From Serratia fonticola (GTDB lineage: Bacteria > Pseudomonadota > Gammaproteobacteria > Enterobacterales > Enterobacteriaceae), in assembly GCF_006715025.1 (NCBI RefSeq), contig NZ_VFMK01000001.1:1860001-1924000 (forward strand): a stretch of 64,000 bases of DNA. Reading direction: 5' to 3'. A program made the translations under genes and the position numbers. The notes beneath the pieces are model-generated. The model was not told the DNA's origin. It ran no database searches and saw only the letters and a program-made list of their open reading frames with translations. Below, piece by piece: positions 25,980-35,717 of the stretch (the stretch's first letter is position 1; every line of letters starts with the position of its first letter).

Positions 25980-28304
25980 TTATGCTGCCGTTCTTGCCGC
26001 TGTGAGTGCGGTTTGCAGCCGCAGGCATAATGTATCCAGGCCGAGGTATTGCGCATTAATCTCGGCCAGATTGCCCGTTACTGCGGCCTGTTCGATATAG
26101 CCCAGCCTGCTTTCCAGCGGCGGATAAACAAAGTGGAGACATTCTCCTTTTAGCCGATGAGCACTACGCCGGATGGCTTCAACATCCTGTTTTTCTACGG
26201 CGCTGTGCAAAGCACTTGTCAGCGAGGGGAATTCGTCTAAAAAAATTGTCGCCAACTCGTTAAACAAGTTTTTATCGCCGCCTAACTGGGCCAGCGCCTG
26301 AGCATAGTTGAAGCTCTCTTCGTCTGAATGCGTCAGCTCAGGACTCAACACCCGCTGTATCTCGGTGGCGAGATTATCCAGCAGAATCGGCTTGCTGATA
26401 TAACCGTCAAATCCTTGCGCCAGACACCTTTCACGATCGCCTTTCATGGCATGTGCAGTCATGGCAATAATCGGCAAGCGTTGGCCGGGTTGCTGTTGTT
26501 CGGCTATACGCAGGTGCTGTACGGCTTCAATACCATCCATCTCTGGCATCTGCAGGTCCATTAACACCAGGCTGTAATGTTCCTGCTGCAGCTTTTGCAG
26601 CGCCAGTTTGCCATTGCTGACCACCTCGCAGGTATGGCCCAACTTGCGGATGAAATTGAGCGCCAACTGCTGATTGATCAGGTTATCTTCTGCGATCAGA
26701 ATGCGCAGCCCATTACCGCTGGCTTTTGCAGTGGCTTCTGCGATGACGGGCACCGAGGTGGCCACTTCTTCGGGAATAAAGGCGGCCATGATGGCGTCGA
26801 GTAACTCGGTAGCATCAATGGGCTTGGTTAAAAAGCTCGAAACGCCCACTTTGCGCAGGACGCCGGTATCTATCCGGTTGCCCATTGAGCTGAGCATGAT
26901 CAATTTGCTTTGGCGTAAGTCTGGCGTTGACATGATCTCCAGTGCGAGTGCCATACCATCCATTTCCGGCATTTGCGAATCCAGCAGAATCAACGGAAAA
27001 CGCAGGCCTGCGTTCATTAACTCCAATGCCGCCTGCCCCGAGTTGACCGTGCGTGGTTTGAGCCCGGCATTGCGTAACATATCAAACAGTAGCCGCAGGT
27101 TGGTTTCGTTATCATCCACCACTAACACATCCATGCCTTTCAGTCTGGCCGGCAAGGTGATTGCCGTGCGGGCAGGAGAGGGAGCGATCGGCAAAGAGAA
27201 ATAGAAACGGCTACCGCGACCAGGTTGACTGGAAACCTGTAACTGGCCCCCCATCATGGCAACCAAGCGGGCTGAAATGGTCAGGCCTAATCCGGTGCCG
27301 CCGTATTTTCGGGTTGTTGAACTGTCCGCCTGGCTGAAAGATTCAAAGATGATTGCCTGTTTTTCTTCAGCAATGCCAATCCCGGTGTCGATGATACTGA
27401 ACGTCAGCCTATCCGGTGGTGTGAGGGCTGGAGCGATCTGCAGTACCACTTCGCCGGTATGGGTAAACTTGAGGGCATTACCAATCAGATTGGTTATGAT
27501 CTGCCGTAAACGCAGGGCATCGCTGTGTAGAATTGTTGGCACATTGGGATGAATATCGACAATCAGCTCAATGCCTTTTTCGGAGAATTTAGGCATCAAA
27601 GGGCGGGTAATTTCATGGATCAACGGGCGCAGCGCAAAATCTTCAAGTTCAAGAACCGTTTTCCCGGCCTCTATTTTTGAAAAATCGAGAATATCATCAA
27701 TGATCTTTAACAACGCCCGCGCCGATGAGTACACCATATTGATGTAGTCCCGCTGCTCTTTATTCAGATCGGTTTCCAGGCACAGCTGCGTCATACCCAG
27801 AATACCGTTCATCGGCGTGCGGATTTCATGGCTCATATTGGCCAGGAACTCACTCTTGGCCTGGTTGGCGGCGTGTGCGAGTGCGACGGCCTGCTGGGAG
27901 GAAGCTTCCGCCTCCTTACGTTCGGTGATGTCTTGCAGAGTGCCGATAACCCGCTGTACTTCCCCGTTGATGCCCAGACTGATGATCTGCCCTTGAATCA
28001 ATACCCAACGCTCGTCACCATTACCGTGTTTTACGCGCACCTCACAGTCAAAAACGGGTAATACCGCATTATTGGCTTGCAGCAGGCAACGCATTACCCG
28101 CGGCAAGTCATCGGGATGAATCACCTGTTGCCAAAGCGCCGAGGTAAATTTGTTGTGCTCACGCTGAACCCCCAGCAGCAATAGCAATGCATCGTTAACT
28201 TCTAACCGGTCTTGGGCATATTCCCAATCCCAAATGCCAATGCGGGAGTTTTCTGCCGCCAGAATAAAGGTGTCATTCAGGTGTTGCCTGGCGTTAGCGT
28301 TCAT
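25980..28304 (-). CDS. Hybrid histidine kinase: PAS-HisKA-HATPase-REC-REC-Hpt
   Basis: 774 residues without obvious membrane segments, so probably cytosolic. PAS/PAC at 10-130 (HPDDLPRV), HisKA with phospho-His159 in NMSHEIRTPMNG, HATPase (DTGIGIAEEKQ, GGTGLGLTIS), two receivers (LVVDDNETN...LLDSQMPEMDG; LIAEDNLINQQ...LMDLQMPEMDG) and a C-terminal Hpt with RSAHRLKGE. The Hpt can pass phosphate to a separate receiver; the REC-PP2C protein encoded across the convergent junction is the obvious candidate. AAAGG precedes ATG 28304, and the start overlaps the end of the globin-like gene by 11 bp, so the two are translationally linked. Confidence 0.93.
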   Translation of the reverse strand: MNANARQHLNDTFILAAENSRIGIWDWEYAQDRLEVNDALLLLLGVQREHNKFTSALWQQVIHPDDLPRVMRCLLQANNAVLPVFDCEVRVKHGNGDERWVLIQGQIISLGINGEVQRVIGTLQDITERKEAEASSQQAVALAHAANQAKSEFLANMSHEIRTPMNGILGMTQLCLETDLNKEQRDYINMVYSSARALLKIIDDILDFSKIEAGKTVLELEDFALRPLIHEITRPLMPKFSEKGIELIVDIHPNVPTILHSDALRLRQIITNLIGNALKFTHTGEVVLQIAPALTPPDRLTFSIIDTGIGIAEEKQAIIFESFSQADSSTTRKYGGTGLGLTISARLVAMMGGQLQVSSQPGRGSRFYFSLPIAPSPARTAITLPARLKGMDVLVVDDNETNLRLLFDMLRNAGLKPRTVNSGQAALELMNAGLRFPLILLDSQMPEMDGMALALEIMSTPDLRQSKLIMLSSMGNRIDTGVLRKVGVSSFLTKPIDATELLDAIMAAFIPEEVATSVPVIAEATAKASGNGLRILIAEDNLINQQLALNFIRKLGHTCEVVSNGKLALQKLQQEHYSLVLMDLQMPEMDGIEAVQHLRIAEQQQPGQRLPIIAMTAHAMKGDRERCLAQGFDGYISKPILLDNLATEIQRVLSPELTHSDEESFNYAQALAQLGGDKNLFNELATIFLDEFPSLTSALHSAVEKQDVEAIRRSAHRLKGECLHFVYPPLESRLGYIEQAAVTGNLAEINAQYLGLDTLCLRLQTALTAARTAA

Positions 28305-28746
28305 TATGGTGGCCTTTAGCGGTGTCATGGTGTAATTCGGCCTGTCGCCGCATAAACTCCAGGCCAGGGGCCATAAAGATCGCCCACGCGGTAAGGACTT
28401 CTTCATCGCATAAAGGATCGAGATCGCGTACGGTTTGCAATACCGCTCGCCGCCAGTAAGCGAACACTGACGCTGGCAGATTCAGGCCTTGTGCGCTTTG
28501 TTCCCGTGCGACATGTTCCAGATAGTCGGCAACGATGTGGGTAGTGGCAACCGAAAGCATGTAGAAAAAGGATTTATAGATAATTTTTTGTTGCGCTTGC
28601 TGGTGCTCGGCCGTGGGCTGAATTTTCAGTTCTTGCGTGCTTTCAATGAACAATTTGTAGAAGTGAGAGAAAAACCGATCGCCATGATCTTTCGCGGTGA
28701 TCCGATCGTAGCTGCTGTTGAACAACGCTTCATAGTTGATGCTCAC
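28294..28746 (-). CDS. Globin-like sensor protein
   Basis: About 150 residues, all-helical, with features of single-domain bacterial globins that accompany sensor kinases: FFSHFYKLF near 25-33, FFYMLSVATTH and the VAREQSAQGLNLP...FAYWRRAVLQTVRDLDP block. In related proteins I would expect a His at the position of Gln83 (REQSAQGL); His78 lies five residues earlier, so heme ligation is uncertain. GTG 28746 is preferred; GTG 28770 is also possible. It overlaps and precedes the hybrid kinase gene, which suggests it modulates that kinase, perhaps by O2 or NO. Assignment to the globin fold is by pattern only. Confidence 0.65.
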   Translation of the reverse strand: MSINYEALFNSSYDRITAKDHGDRFFSHFYKLFIESTQELKIQPTAEHQQAQQKIIYKSFFYMLSVATTHIVADYLEHVAREQSAQGLNLPASVFAYWRRAVLQTVRDLDPLCDEEVLTAWAIFMAPGLEFMRRQAELHHDTAKGHHNER

Positions 28747-28787
28747 CGTATTTTCTCTTTTGATTCTCACCCAATGTCAGGCCTGGC

Positions 28788-29032
28788 ACCTCCTCTCCCT
28801 ATGGGTGAGGGCCGGGGAAGGTGATGACTTCTCCTAAAGAGAATGCGCCGTTTTCCTTAAACCAGTCTAGTTAACCCCCTGCGAAGCGCAAGGAACGGGA
28901 ACCTCGGTTAGGCCTCAGGGTCAATGGGGTGATATTTACCATTAGACGCGCTGAGTATTAACCGGGTTCGAATGTGATGAATAATGAGGCTCAGACCAAC
29001 GGGTTTTTTTAATGATGAAGAAAAACCCGAAT
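28788..29032. other. Intergenic 28747-29034: repeat fragment and hairpin
   Basis: 28788-28822 (CTCCTCTCCCTATGGGTGAG and following) resembles the short GC palindrome at 43609-43649. At 28998-29032, CGGGTTTTT and AAAAACCCG flank a short loop just after the ABC ATPase stop and could end leftward transcription of that operon. I see no gene in this gap. Confidence 0.4.
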
Positions 29033-29034
29033 GG

Positions 29035-30360
29035 CTAAAACTCCACGTCTTCGAGGCTAAAGAGCTCAGTCTGATCGTTATAGGAAAATATCTCAGCGTA
29101 ACGGCCCCAGTTGATGACGGTATCCAGCGTCTCTTTGGCGGCACTGTCGGAAAGGGAATCCTCCAGTTCCTGTTCAAAGCGCATGCGCGGGGCGCGGTGG
29201 CCGGGGCGTTCGTCCAGCACGGTTTTGATCAGCGCGGCCAAAGGGACATACCGCAGCAAATGTTCAGCGAACATCACTTTGCGCGGCTGGGTGTCTAACT
29301 CGGCAAACATACGGGCTTGGGGCGTCAGGAAAATATCCCCTTCGCGGACGTCGGCAAATCCAAGCGACTGTAAAACCTCAGCAATCGGGAACAGATCGTC
29401 CACCTCCAGATGCAGGGAATGCGCAATATCGGGCATATCGGCGCGGCCGTGATAGGGGGCTGCTGCCAGGGTTTCGATCAGGCCAGCCATCAGGTTGGTG
29501 GAGACATGGGGCAGCCAGGTCCCCAACTTCAGGCCTTTTTTCACCGTTTCACTGGTCGGCCGGGCGGTCATCTTGGCGTATACGTTATCAACCAGCCTGC
29601 GGAACATCGGATCAAGACGATCGCGTGGATGGCCGAACGGAACTTTGATCTCGGCAACCACCTTACCTGGGTTGGAGGACAACACCAGAATGCGATCGCA
29701 CATGAATACCGCTTCTTCAATGTTATGCGTGACGATCAGGACCGATTTAATCGGCATTTTGCCCTGGTTCCACAGATCGAGCAGATCGGTACGCAGGGTT
29801 TCTGCCGTCAAGACGTCCAGCGCTGAGAAAGGCTCATCCATCAGCAGCAGCGTGGGATCAACCACCAGAGCGCGGGCAAACCCCACCCGCTGGCGCATCC
29901 CGCCAGAGAGTTCGCGTGGGTAAGCATTTTCAAATCCATCAAGACCGATAAGATCTATCGCGGCCAGCGCTCGCGTGCGGCGTTCTGCGGCGGCAACGCC
30001 AAGCGCCTCCAGACCCGCCTCCACGTTTTGCAGAACGGTCAGCCAGGGGAATAGCGCAAAGGTCTGGAACACCATTGCCACGCCTTTGGCTGGGCCGCTG
30101 AGCGGTGTCCCCAGATAATCAACCTCACCGGAGGACGGTGCAATCAGGCCTGCGATGATACGCAATAGCGTTGATTTGCCCGATCCTGAACGCCCCAATA
30201 GGCCGACGATCTCACCTTCACGCAGCGTCAGGTTGACATTATCCAGTATCAGCAACTCACCGTGGGTCTTATCGAAACCGTGACACACCTCTTTTACCGC
30301 CAGAATTTCTCTGCGCGTTTCTAACGCCGAAGTATTTGCTGCCTGTTGATTCTGTTGCAT
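29035..30360 (-). CDS. ABC transporter ATPase with AAA-associated C-terminal domain (nitrate/sulfonate/bicarbonate type)
   Basis: 441 residues. The first 260 form an ABC ATPase: Walker A GRSGSGKST, Q-loop VFQTFALFPWLTV, signature LSGGMRQRV, Walker B LLLMDEPFSALD, H-loop VTHN. The remaining 180 residues are the AAA-associated domain found on NrtD/SsuB-like ATPases, ending FSLEDVEF. It powers import together with the fused permease encoded 13 bp upstream. AGGA lies nine bases before ATG 30360. No periplasmic binding protein gene is adjacent, so the substrate is unknown and the partner must be encoded elsewhere or be dispensable. Confidence 0.92.
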   Translation of the reverse strand: MQQNQQAANTSALETRREILAVKEVCHGFDKTHGELLILDNVNLTLREGEIVGLLGRSGSGKSTLLRIIAGLIAPSSGEVDYLGTPLSGPAKGVAMVFQTFALFPWLTVLQNVEAGLEALGVAAAERRTRALAAIDLIGLDGFENAYPRELSGGMRQRVGFARALVVDPTLLLMDEPFSALDVLTAETLRTDLLDLWNQGKMPIKSVLIVTHNIEEAVFMCDRILVLSSNPGKVVAEIKVPFGHPRDRLDPMFRRLVDNVYAKMTARPTSETVKKGLKLGTWLPHVSTNLMAGLIETLAAAPYHGRADMPDIAHSLHLEVDDLFPIAEVLQSLGFADVREGDIFLTPQARMFAELDTQPRKVMFAEHLLRYVPLAALIKTVLDERPGHRAPRMRFEQELEDSLSDSAAKETLDTVINWGRYAEIFSYNDQTELFSLEDVEF

Positions 30361-30373
30361 CAGAAGCTGTCCT

Positions 30374-32113
30374 TTAATCGATCCGGTATCTGGATTCGGC
30401 ATAAGCATACATTGGCCGCCATAGCAGGCGGTTAAATAAGGTCACAAACAGTGACATGGTGGCGATACCCAGAATGATCTTGGGAAAATCACCGGCTGCG
30501 GTGGTTTGAGCGATATAGGCACCCAGCCCATGAGCGGTCACCTGGGTGTTACCCCATTGCACGAATTCGGCCACGATACTGGCGTTCCATGCGCCGCCGG
30601 AAGCGGTGATGGCACCGGTTATGTAATAAGGGAAAATGGCGGGCAACATCACCTGCCGCCACCATTGCCAGCCACGGATATGGAAGTTGGCTGCCGCTTC
30701 ACGATAATCATTGGGAAACGCAGTCGTGCCCGCCACCACGTTAAACAGGATGTACCATTGGGTACCCAGCACGATAAGCGGCGACAGCCAGATATCCGGG
30801 TTCAGATTGAAATGGACGATAGTGATGACAAATACCGGGAACAACAGGTTAGCCGGGAAGGCCGCCAAAAATTGGGCGATGGGCTGGATCCTGCCTGCCA
30901 GCGCCGGGCGCATGCCGATCATCACTCCTAAAGGCACCCAGATAAGCGAAGAGATCAGGATCAGTAAAGCGACGCGCAGCAGAGTAATCGCCCCCAAAAT
31001 AAACACATGCCAGACGTCATCAAGGGAAACACCGGTTTGTACATAACTGATTACCCGGTAAGCCACGTAAAGCGTCAGCAGGAGCACGAATCCTCCCCAA
31101 ACGATATCCCCAAAACGTGACAGGCGTTTCCTTTGCAGGCGGGGAACAGGCTGCCATTTGAGGGCTGGCAGAGAGAGCGGGAGACGTGCGGCGGCGGCAA
31201 ACAGCGCACCCAGTGGGCTCAGGAGTAAATGGATCAGGCGGGTACGGCGCATCAGGTTCAGGATCCACGAGGTAGGGGCGTTGCCTGAACCGGTAGTTTC
31301 CATGCGGAATTTATCTGCCCAGGCAACCAGTGGCCGGAAGAGCAATTGATCATAAGCCAGAATGACCAGGGTCATTGTCACCAGCACCCAACCGATAGCG
31401 TGCAGATTTTTACTCAGGATGGCCTGGGCTAAATAGGCACCGATACCCGGCAGCGTGAAGGTATTGCTGCCTACGGTAATGGCCTCAGAGGCGACGATAA
31501 AAAACCAGCCACCGGACATCGACATCATCATGTTCCAAATCAGCCCCGGCATTGAGAATGGCACATCGAGTTTCCAGAAGCGTTGCCAGGCTGTCAGGTG
31601 GAACCCCCGCGAGACTTCCATCAGATCGCGGGGTACGGTGCGTAAGGACTGATAGAAACTGAAGGTCATATTCCAGGCCTGGCTGGTGAAAATGGCGAAA
31701 ATAGCCGCCAGCTCAACGCCTAACACCCGGCCGGGAAACAGGGCAATAAAAAAAGTAACGGTGAATGAGATATAGCCTAATACCGGTACGGATTGCAGAA
31801 TATCAAGGATAGGGATCAGCACTTTTTCTGCGCGACGGCTTTTGGCCGCCAGCGTGCCGTAAACCAGGGTAAACAGCAGCGCCGCCAGCATCGCAACCAG
31901 CATGCGCAGTGTCGTGCGCAGGGCATACTCTGGCAGATTGGCCGGATCGAGTGAGATAGCCTGGGTTTTCAGGCTGGCTATAGGCAGCATAGTCTGATGA
32001 AAACCTATTGCCACCATGGCAATCAGGCAGATAATCAGCGGAAAAGCGACCACATCCCAACCGTTGGGCAACAGACGTCGGCTGGACGCATTCATGGTGA
32101 AACGGAAGTTCAT
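30374..32113 (-). CDS. ABC transporter permease, two fused BPD-type domains
   Basis: 579 residues with two homologous membrane halves, each with an EAA-type coupling loop: first EVSRGFHLTAWQRFWKLDVP, second EAAANFHIRGWQWWRQVMLP. The family is that of nitrate/sulfonate/taurine importers, but there the permease is usually one domain working as a homodimer; here both halves are on one chain. GAGGGG precedes the ATG at 32113. It is first gene of a two-gene operon with the ATPase. Confidence 0.92.
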   Translation of the reverse strand: MNFRFTMNASSRRLLPNGWDVVAFPLIICLIAMVAIGFHQTMLPIASLKTQAISLDPANLPEYALRTTLRMLVAMLAALLFTLVYGTLAAKSRRAEKVLIPILDILQSVPVLGYISFTVTFFIALFPGRVLGVELAAIFAIFTSQAWNMTFSFYQSLRTVPRDLMEVSRGFHLTAWQRFWKLDVPFSMPGLIWNMMMSMSGGWFFIVASEAITVGSNTFTLPGIGAYLAQAILSKNLHAIGWVLVTMTLVILAYDQLLFRPLVAWADKFRMETTGSGNAPTSWILNLMRRTRLIHLLLSPLGALFAAAARLPLSLPALKWQPVPRLQRKRLSRFGDIVWGGFVLLLTLYVAYRVISYVQTGVSLDDVWHVFILGAITLLRVALLILISSLIWVPLGVMIGMRPALAGRIQPIAQFLAAFPANLLFPVFVITIVHFNLNPDIWLSPLIVLGTQWYILFNVVAGTTAFPNDYREAAANFHIRGWQWWRQVMLPAIFPYYITGAITASGGAWNASIVAEFVQWGNTQVTAHGLGAYIAQTTAAGDFPKIILGIATMSLFVTLFNRLLWRPMYAYAESRYRID

Positions 32114-32309
32114 TAAACCCCTCTTTGATCACAAAGGATCTGATAGGCGGAGGCCGTGACGTTGGTTACGCGCGCCGATTATCTATCGGTATGGTTAAAC
32201 ATAGACTCTCTTTGTGATAATTATTTTGCGTTATCTGACCTCAACCTGAAATCCTGCTCAATGAAGAAACTGAAGTCCGGCATGATAAACGCTCCCCTGC
32301 GCGGAGGTT

Positions 32310-32620
32310 ATGTCGATGCACGCGTCACGATTCACCGAAGAGCAGAGTATTTTTGTTCTGAACCAGGCTGAACTGGGTATCTCTGTACCGGACGTCTGTC
32401 GCAGGCTGGTCTCTCCTACGCCACGTTTTTGGTGTGGCGGAAAAAGCACGGCGGAGTTTCCCTCTCCGAATTGAAATACATGCGGTAGTTAGAGGAAGAG
32501 AATTTGTGGCTGAAGAAACTGGTGGCCGATCTGAGTCTGGATAAGAACATGTTGCAGGATATCTTCAGTTACTGGCAGCATCCTTTCTTGAAGAATAAAG
32601 CCATTCAGCGTCAAAAGTGA
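32310..32620 (+). pseudogene. IS3-family OrfA (transposase helix-turn-helix subunit), decayed
   Basis: After GCGGAGG, an ATG opens MSMHASRFTEEQSIFVLNQA and continues VPDVCRR, clearly IS3-family OrfA. A one-base loss after CRR shifts the frame; the second frame then gives GLSYATFLVWRKKHGG, an in-frame TAG at about 32486, and LEEENLWLKKLVADLSLDKNMLQ. The last 15 codons no longer match. No orfB or terminal repeats were found. It lies directly upstream of the orphan vgrG cluster. The rest of 32114-32791 is AT-rich with no gene seen. Confidence 0.8.
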
Positions 32621-32791
32621 CCATTTCTCACGAGTGTTATTCTTGGTTTTTATAGGAAACAACTGAGGTTTGTCGCACAAAATAAATAGATACTTGTTGT
32701 TGCTGCTTTTTACATGCATTAATATTTCTTATTAATTATATTATTTTTATTATTATTTAGTGATGAATATTCATAGCGTGAATAAGGAAAT

Positions 32792-34753
32792 GTGAATTTG
32801 AATGCCAGTGGTCTGCGATTTACATTAAGTGTGGGAAGCCTACCCGCTGAAACCTTCGTCGTCTCGGGTTTTACGTTACATGAGCAATACTCTGCACTTT
32901 TCACACTTGAACTCGAGGTCGCCAGTGCTCGACCCAGCGTGGAATTTCGCTCCATTCTTGATAACAATGCCACTCTGATAATTTGGCGCGAAACAGACGT
33001 TCTGCGTACTGTGAATGGCATTGTCACTTCCGTTGAGCAAGGCGATACCGGGCTTCATCAGACTCGCTATAGGCTCAGTGTTCGCCCTGCGCTATGGCGA
33101 GCCGGATTAAGAAGAAACTCGCGCATTTTCCAGCAACAGAGTTTTCTGGAGATTCTGGAAACCTTGATGTCAGAAAATGACATTAGTGATTATGCTCATG
33201 GCTTTCGTTACACGCATGCGGTTCGTGAGTTTTGTGTGCAATATAATGAAAGCGATCTTGATTTCCTTCATCGCATGGCGGCAGAAGAAGGCATTTATTA
33301 TTTCTTCGAACATGAAAATGGCAAACATACCGTCGTCTTTGCTGATGATAATATCATCGTAAATAATGGGCCGACGTTACCCTACTACCCTAATCAACAA
33401 CAAACCTCATTTGATGAGCTCTGCATCACTACCTTCAGACGTAGGGAAAGTCTGCGTCCTTCAGATGTATTGCTGAAGGATTACACCTTTAAAAATCCTA
33501 TGTGGGCTGCAGAATATCGCGACGATGCCCGCGACCTTGAACACCAGTCAGGCCATTATCTTCACTACGATTACCCAGGCCGTTATAAAGCCGAACCCGG
33601 TGAAGCCTTTGCCCGTTGGCGCATTCAGGCACTGCGTAATGATGCGCATCAGGGGGAAGGGGCAAGTAATTGCCCTGCACTGCAACCCGGTGTTCGTTTT
33701 ACCCTGGAAAACCATCCTCAGGATAACCTGAACACACGCTGGCAAATTACCCAAGCCACCCACAGTGGACAGCAACCCCAAGCGCTGGAAACCGAATCTG
33801 GGGGACAGGGCACCACCGTGACCAGCCAGTTTGCCTTTATTCCCAACAACCAGACCTGGCGGCCGCTTTCGCTGCCAAAACCGCGTATCGATGGCGCTCA
33901 GATTGCCATTGTCACCGGGCCTGAGGGAGAGGAAATCTTTTGTGATGCCAATGGCCGGGTTAAAGTACGATTTCTCTGGGATCGATCCGGTATCACGGAT
34001 GACAGCAGCTCCTGCTGGATACGAGTGTCCCATCCCTGGGCAGGTCCACGCTGGGGCATGTCGGCCGTCCCTCGTATTGGTCATGAAGTGATTGTTGAGT
34101 TTCTGAATGGCGATCCCGATCAACCGGTGATTATCGGCCGCACTTATCATGCCAACCATCTGCCCCCCGGTAACTTGCCGGGCACCAAAACCCAGATGTC
34201 GATCCGGTCAAAAACCCATAAGGGTGACGGCTTTAACGAACTGCGTTTTGAAGATGAAAAAGGCAAGGAAGAAGTTTTCATTCATGCGCAGAAAAATATG
34301 GCGGTAAAGGTACTCAATTCGAAAGATGAACGAGTGAATTACAACCGCAGCAGCAGTATCGGGCATGACGAAGAACTGGTGGTTGCCAACGATCGGAAAG
34401 TCACAGTAGAAGGCAATCAGGATCAGAAAATCACCGGTAACAACCTGCTGAAGACTGATGGCGATCAGGGTATACAGGTTTTGGGGGATCTGGCGCAGAA
34501 AGTCAGTGGCGTATTTAGCGTAGACAGCAACGGCGACCTGACATTGCAAAGTAACAGTAAACTGACGCTAAGGGTCGGTGGCAGTTTTGTAGTGGTTCAT
34601 GCCGGTGGTGTGGATATCAAAGCTCCCTCTATTAATCTGAATTCTGGTGGTAGCCCTGGCGATTTACTAACTCCAGCCAGCCCAGCTGTTTTAAAAGCGG
34701 CGGCACTTGCGGGATCGATGTTTGTTGCACATTGTCCATTGAAGGATAACTAA
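32792..34753 (+). CDS. vgrG: Type VI secretion spike protein VgrG
   Basis: 653 residues with the gp27-like base (LDFLHRMAAEEGIYYFFEHE), the gp5 OB-fold (GRVKVRFLWDRSG, SCWIRVSHPWAG, GHEVIVEFLNGDPDQP, IGRTYHANH) and the beta-helical needle (KVTVEGNQDQKITGN, GDLTLQSNSKLTLRVGG, VDIKAPSINLNSGG). It trimerises as the puncturing spike on the Hcp tube. There is no long C-terminal effector extension. Start is GTG 32792 after AAGGA. It heads a cargo cluster; no core tss genes are in the window. Confidence 0.95.
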   Translation: MNLNASGLRFTLSVGSLPAETFVVSGFTLHEQYSALFTLELEVASARPSVEFRSILDNNATLIIWRETDVLRTVNGIVTSVEQGDTGLHQTRYRLSVRPALWRAGLRRNSRIFQQQSFLEILETLMSENDISDYAHGFRYTHAVREFCVQYNESDLDFLHRMAAEEGIYYFFEHENGKHTVVFADDNIIVNNGPTLPYYPNQQQTSFDELCITTFRRRESLRPSDVLLKDYTFKNPMWAAEYRDDARDLEHQSGHYLHYDYPGRYKAEPGEAFARWRIQALRNDAHQGEGASNCPALQPGVRFTLENHPQDNLNTRWQITQATHSGQQPQALETESGGQGTTVTSQFAFIPNNQTWRPLSLPKPRIDGAQIAIVTGPEGEEIFCDANGRVKVRFLWDRSGITDDSSSCWIRVSHPWAGPRWGMSAVPRIGHEVIVEFLNGDPDQPVIIGRTYHANHLPPGNLPGTKTQMSIRSKTHKGDGFNELRFEDEKGKEEVFIHAQKNMAVKVLNSKDERVNYNRSSSIGHDEELVVANDRKVTVEGNQDQKITGNNLLKTDGDQGIQVLGDLAQKVSGVFSVDSNGDLTLQSNSKLTLRVGGSFVVVHAGGVDIKAPSINLNSGGSPGDLLTPASPAVLKAAALAGSMFVAHCPLKDN

Positions 34754-34756
34754 GGT

Positions 34757-35716
34757 ATGGAAGAGCATCAACTGTACGCTATCATTGACGGTGCGCTAGA
34801 AGCTGATCTCCAGCTTATGCTCGAACGCTTTAATCCTCCGCACTGTTGCCTGTATGCTGATCCGGTACAACCCGAGCTACTTGAGCTTGCTCCCTGGTTA
34901 GTTATGGTCGATCAACAGATTGAAGCTTGGCTAGAAACACGCGATACGCCATGGGGAATTTATCTTTACTCAAAGGTCAATATAAAATCGTTGCGTCAAC
35001 ATTTACGCAAATATTTACATGTGCTGATTCCTGATCAGGAAAAGCCTGTCTATTTCCGTTTTTATGATCCACGTAATATCTGGGATTTTCTTCAGGTATT
35101 ATCTGACTGGGATGTACACACCTTCTTGGGGCCTATTGAAAAAGTCAGAACGTCATACGAAGCAGTTAAACGCGAAGATGATTTTTCGGCGATACGAGCC
35201 CCATATCCTGATGATGCTAAAGCAGGAAGAAAAATGCTGAAAATATCTGAGGTCCAGTACGGAGAAATCAATGCGCTTGCGGAGATCAGATATATTAACG
35301 TTCTGGCTTCAGATGTTGAGCTGTATTGGTTATCAAAACATGGGGATATCGTTGAAGATGAGGGTGATGGCGTCCTTAAAAGGATCCATGAAGGTACCTA
35401 CTTTAATGTAAAAGATAAGGTCTCTACTATTACTATGTCGAAAGATATGTCAAATTTTGATAAAAAAGATGCGTATTATTTTGCTAGGGAATGTTTTTAT
35501 TTTTGCAAGGGAAATGCTATTAACGATGATCACTCAATCAGGGCAATGGTACATCTTCTTCTTAAAAGAAATATTTTTCCTATTGATACGATGCCTAATG
35601 AATGGAAAATACAGCTTACAGAAAACCAGGTGCCAGGATATTATCGTGTGGAGTCTTTAATGCTCAGGGAGTTAGGTGAAATTCCTGATGTGGCACACTT
35701 AATCAAAGGAAGATAA
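34757..35716 (+). CDS. DUF4123 (Tap/TEC-type) T6SS effector chaperone
   Basis: 319 residues. The DUF4123 pattern occupies about 5-150: LYAIIDGALEADL, LELAPWLVMVDQQ, WLETRDTPWGIYLYS, LRQHLRKYLHVLI and YFRFYDPRNIWDFL. These adaptors bind a particular effector and load it on the C-terminus of the neighbouring VgrG. The gene starts 3 bp after vgrG and ends 1 bp before the effector gene, so translation is coupled. The second half is variable and probably holds the effector contact. Confidence 0.9.
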   Translation: MEEHQLYAIIDGALEADLQLMLERFNPPHCCLYADPVQPELLELAPWLVMVDQQIEAWLETRDTPWGIYLYSKVNIKSLRQHLRKYLHVLIPDQEKPVYFRFYDPRNIWDFLQVLSDWDVHTFLGPIEKVRTSYEAVKREDDFSAIRAPYPDDAKAGRKMLKISEVQYGEINALAEIRYINVLASDVELYWLSKHGDIVEDEGDGVLKRIHEGTYFNVKDKVSTITMSKDMSNFDKKDAYYFARECFYFCKGNAINDDHSIRAMVHLLLKRNIFPIDTMPNEWKIQLTENQVPGYYRVESLMLRELGEIPDVAHLIKGR

Positions 35717-35717
35717 C

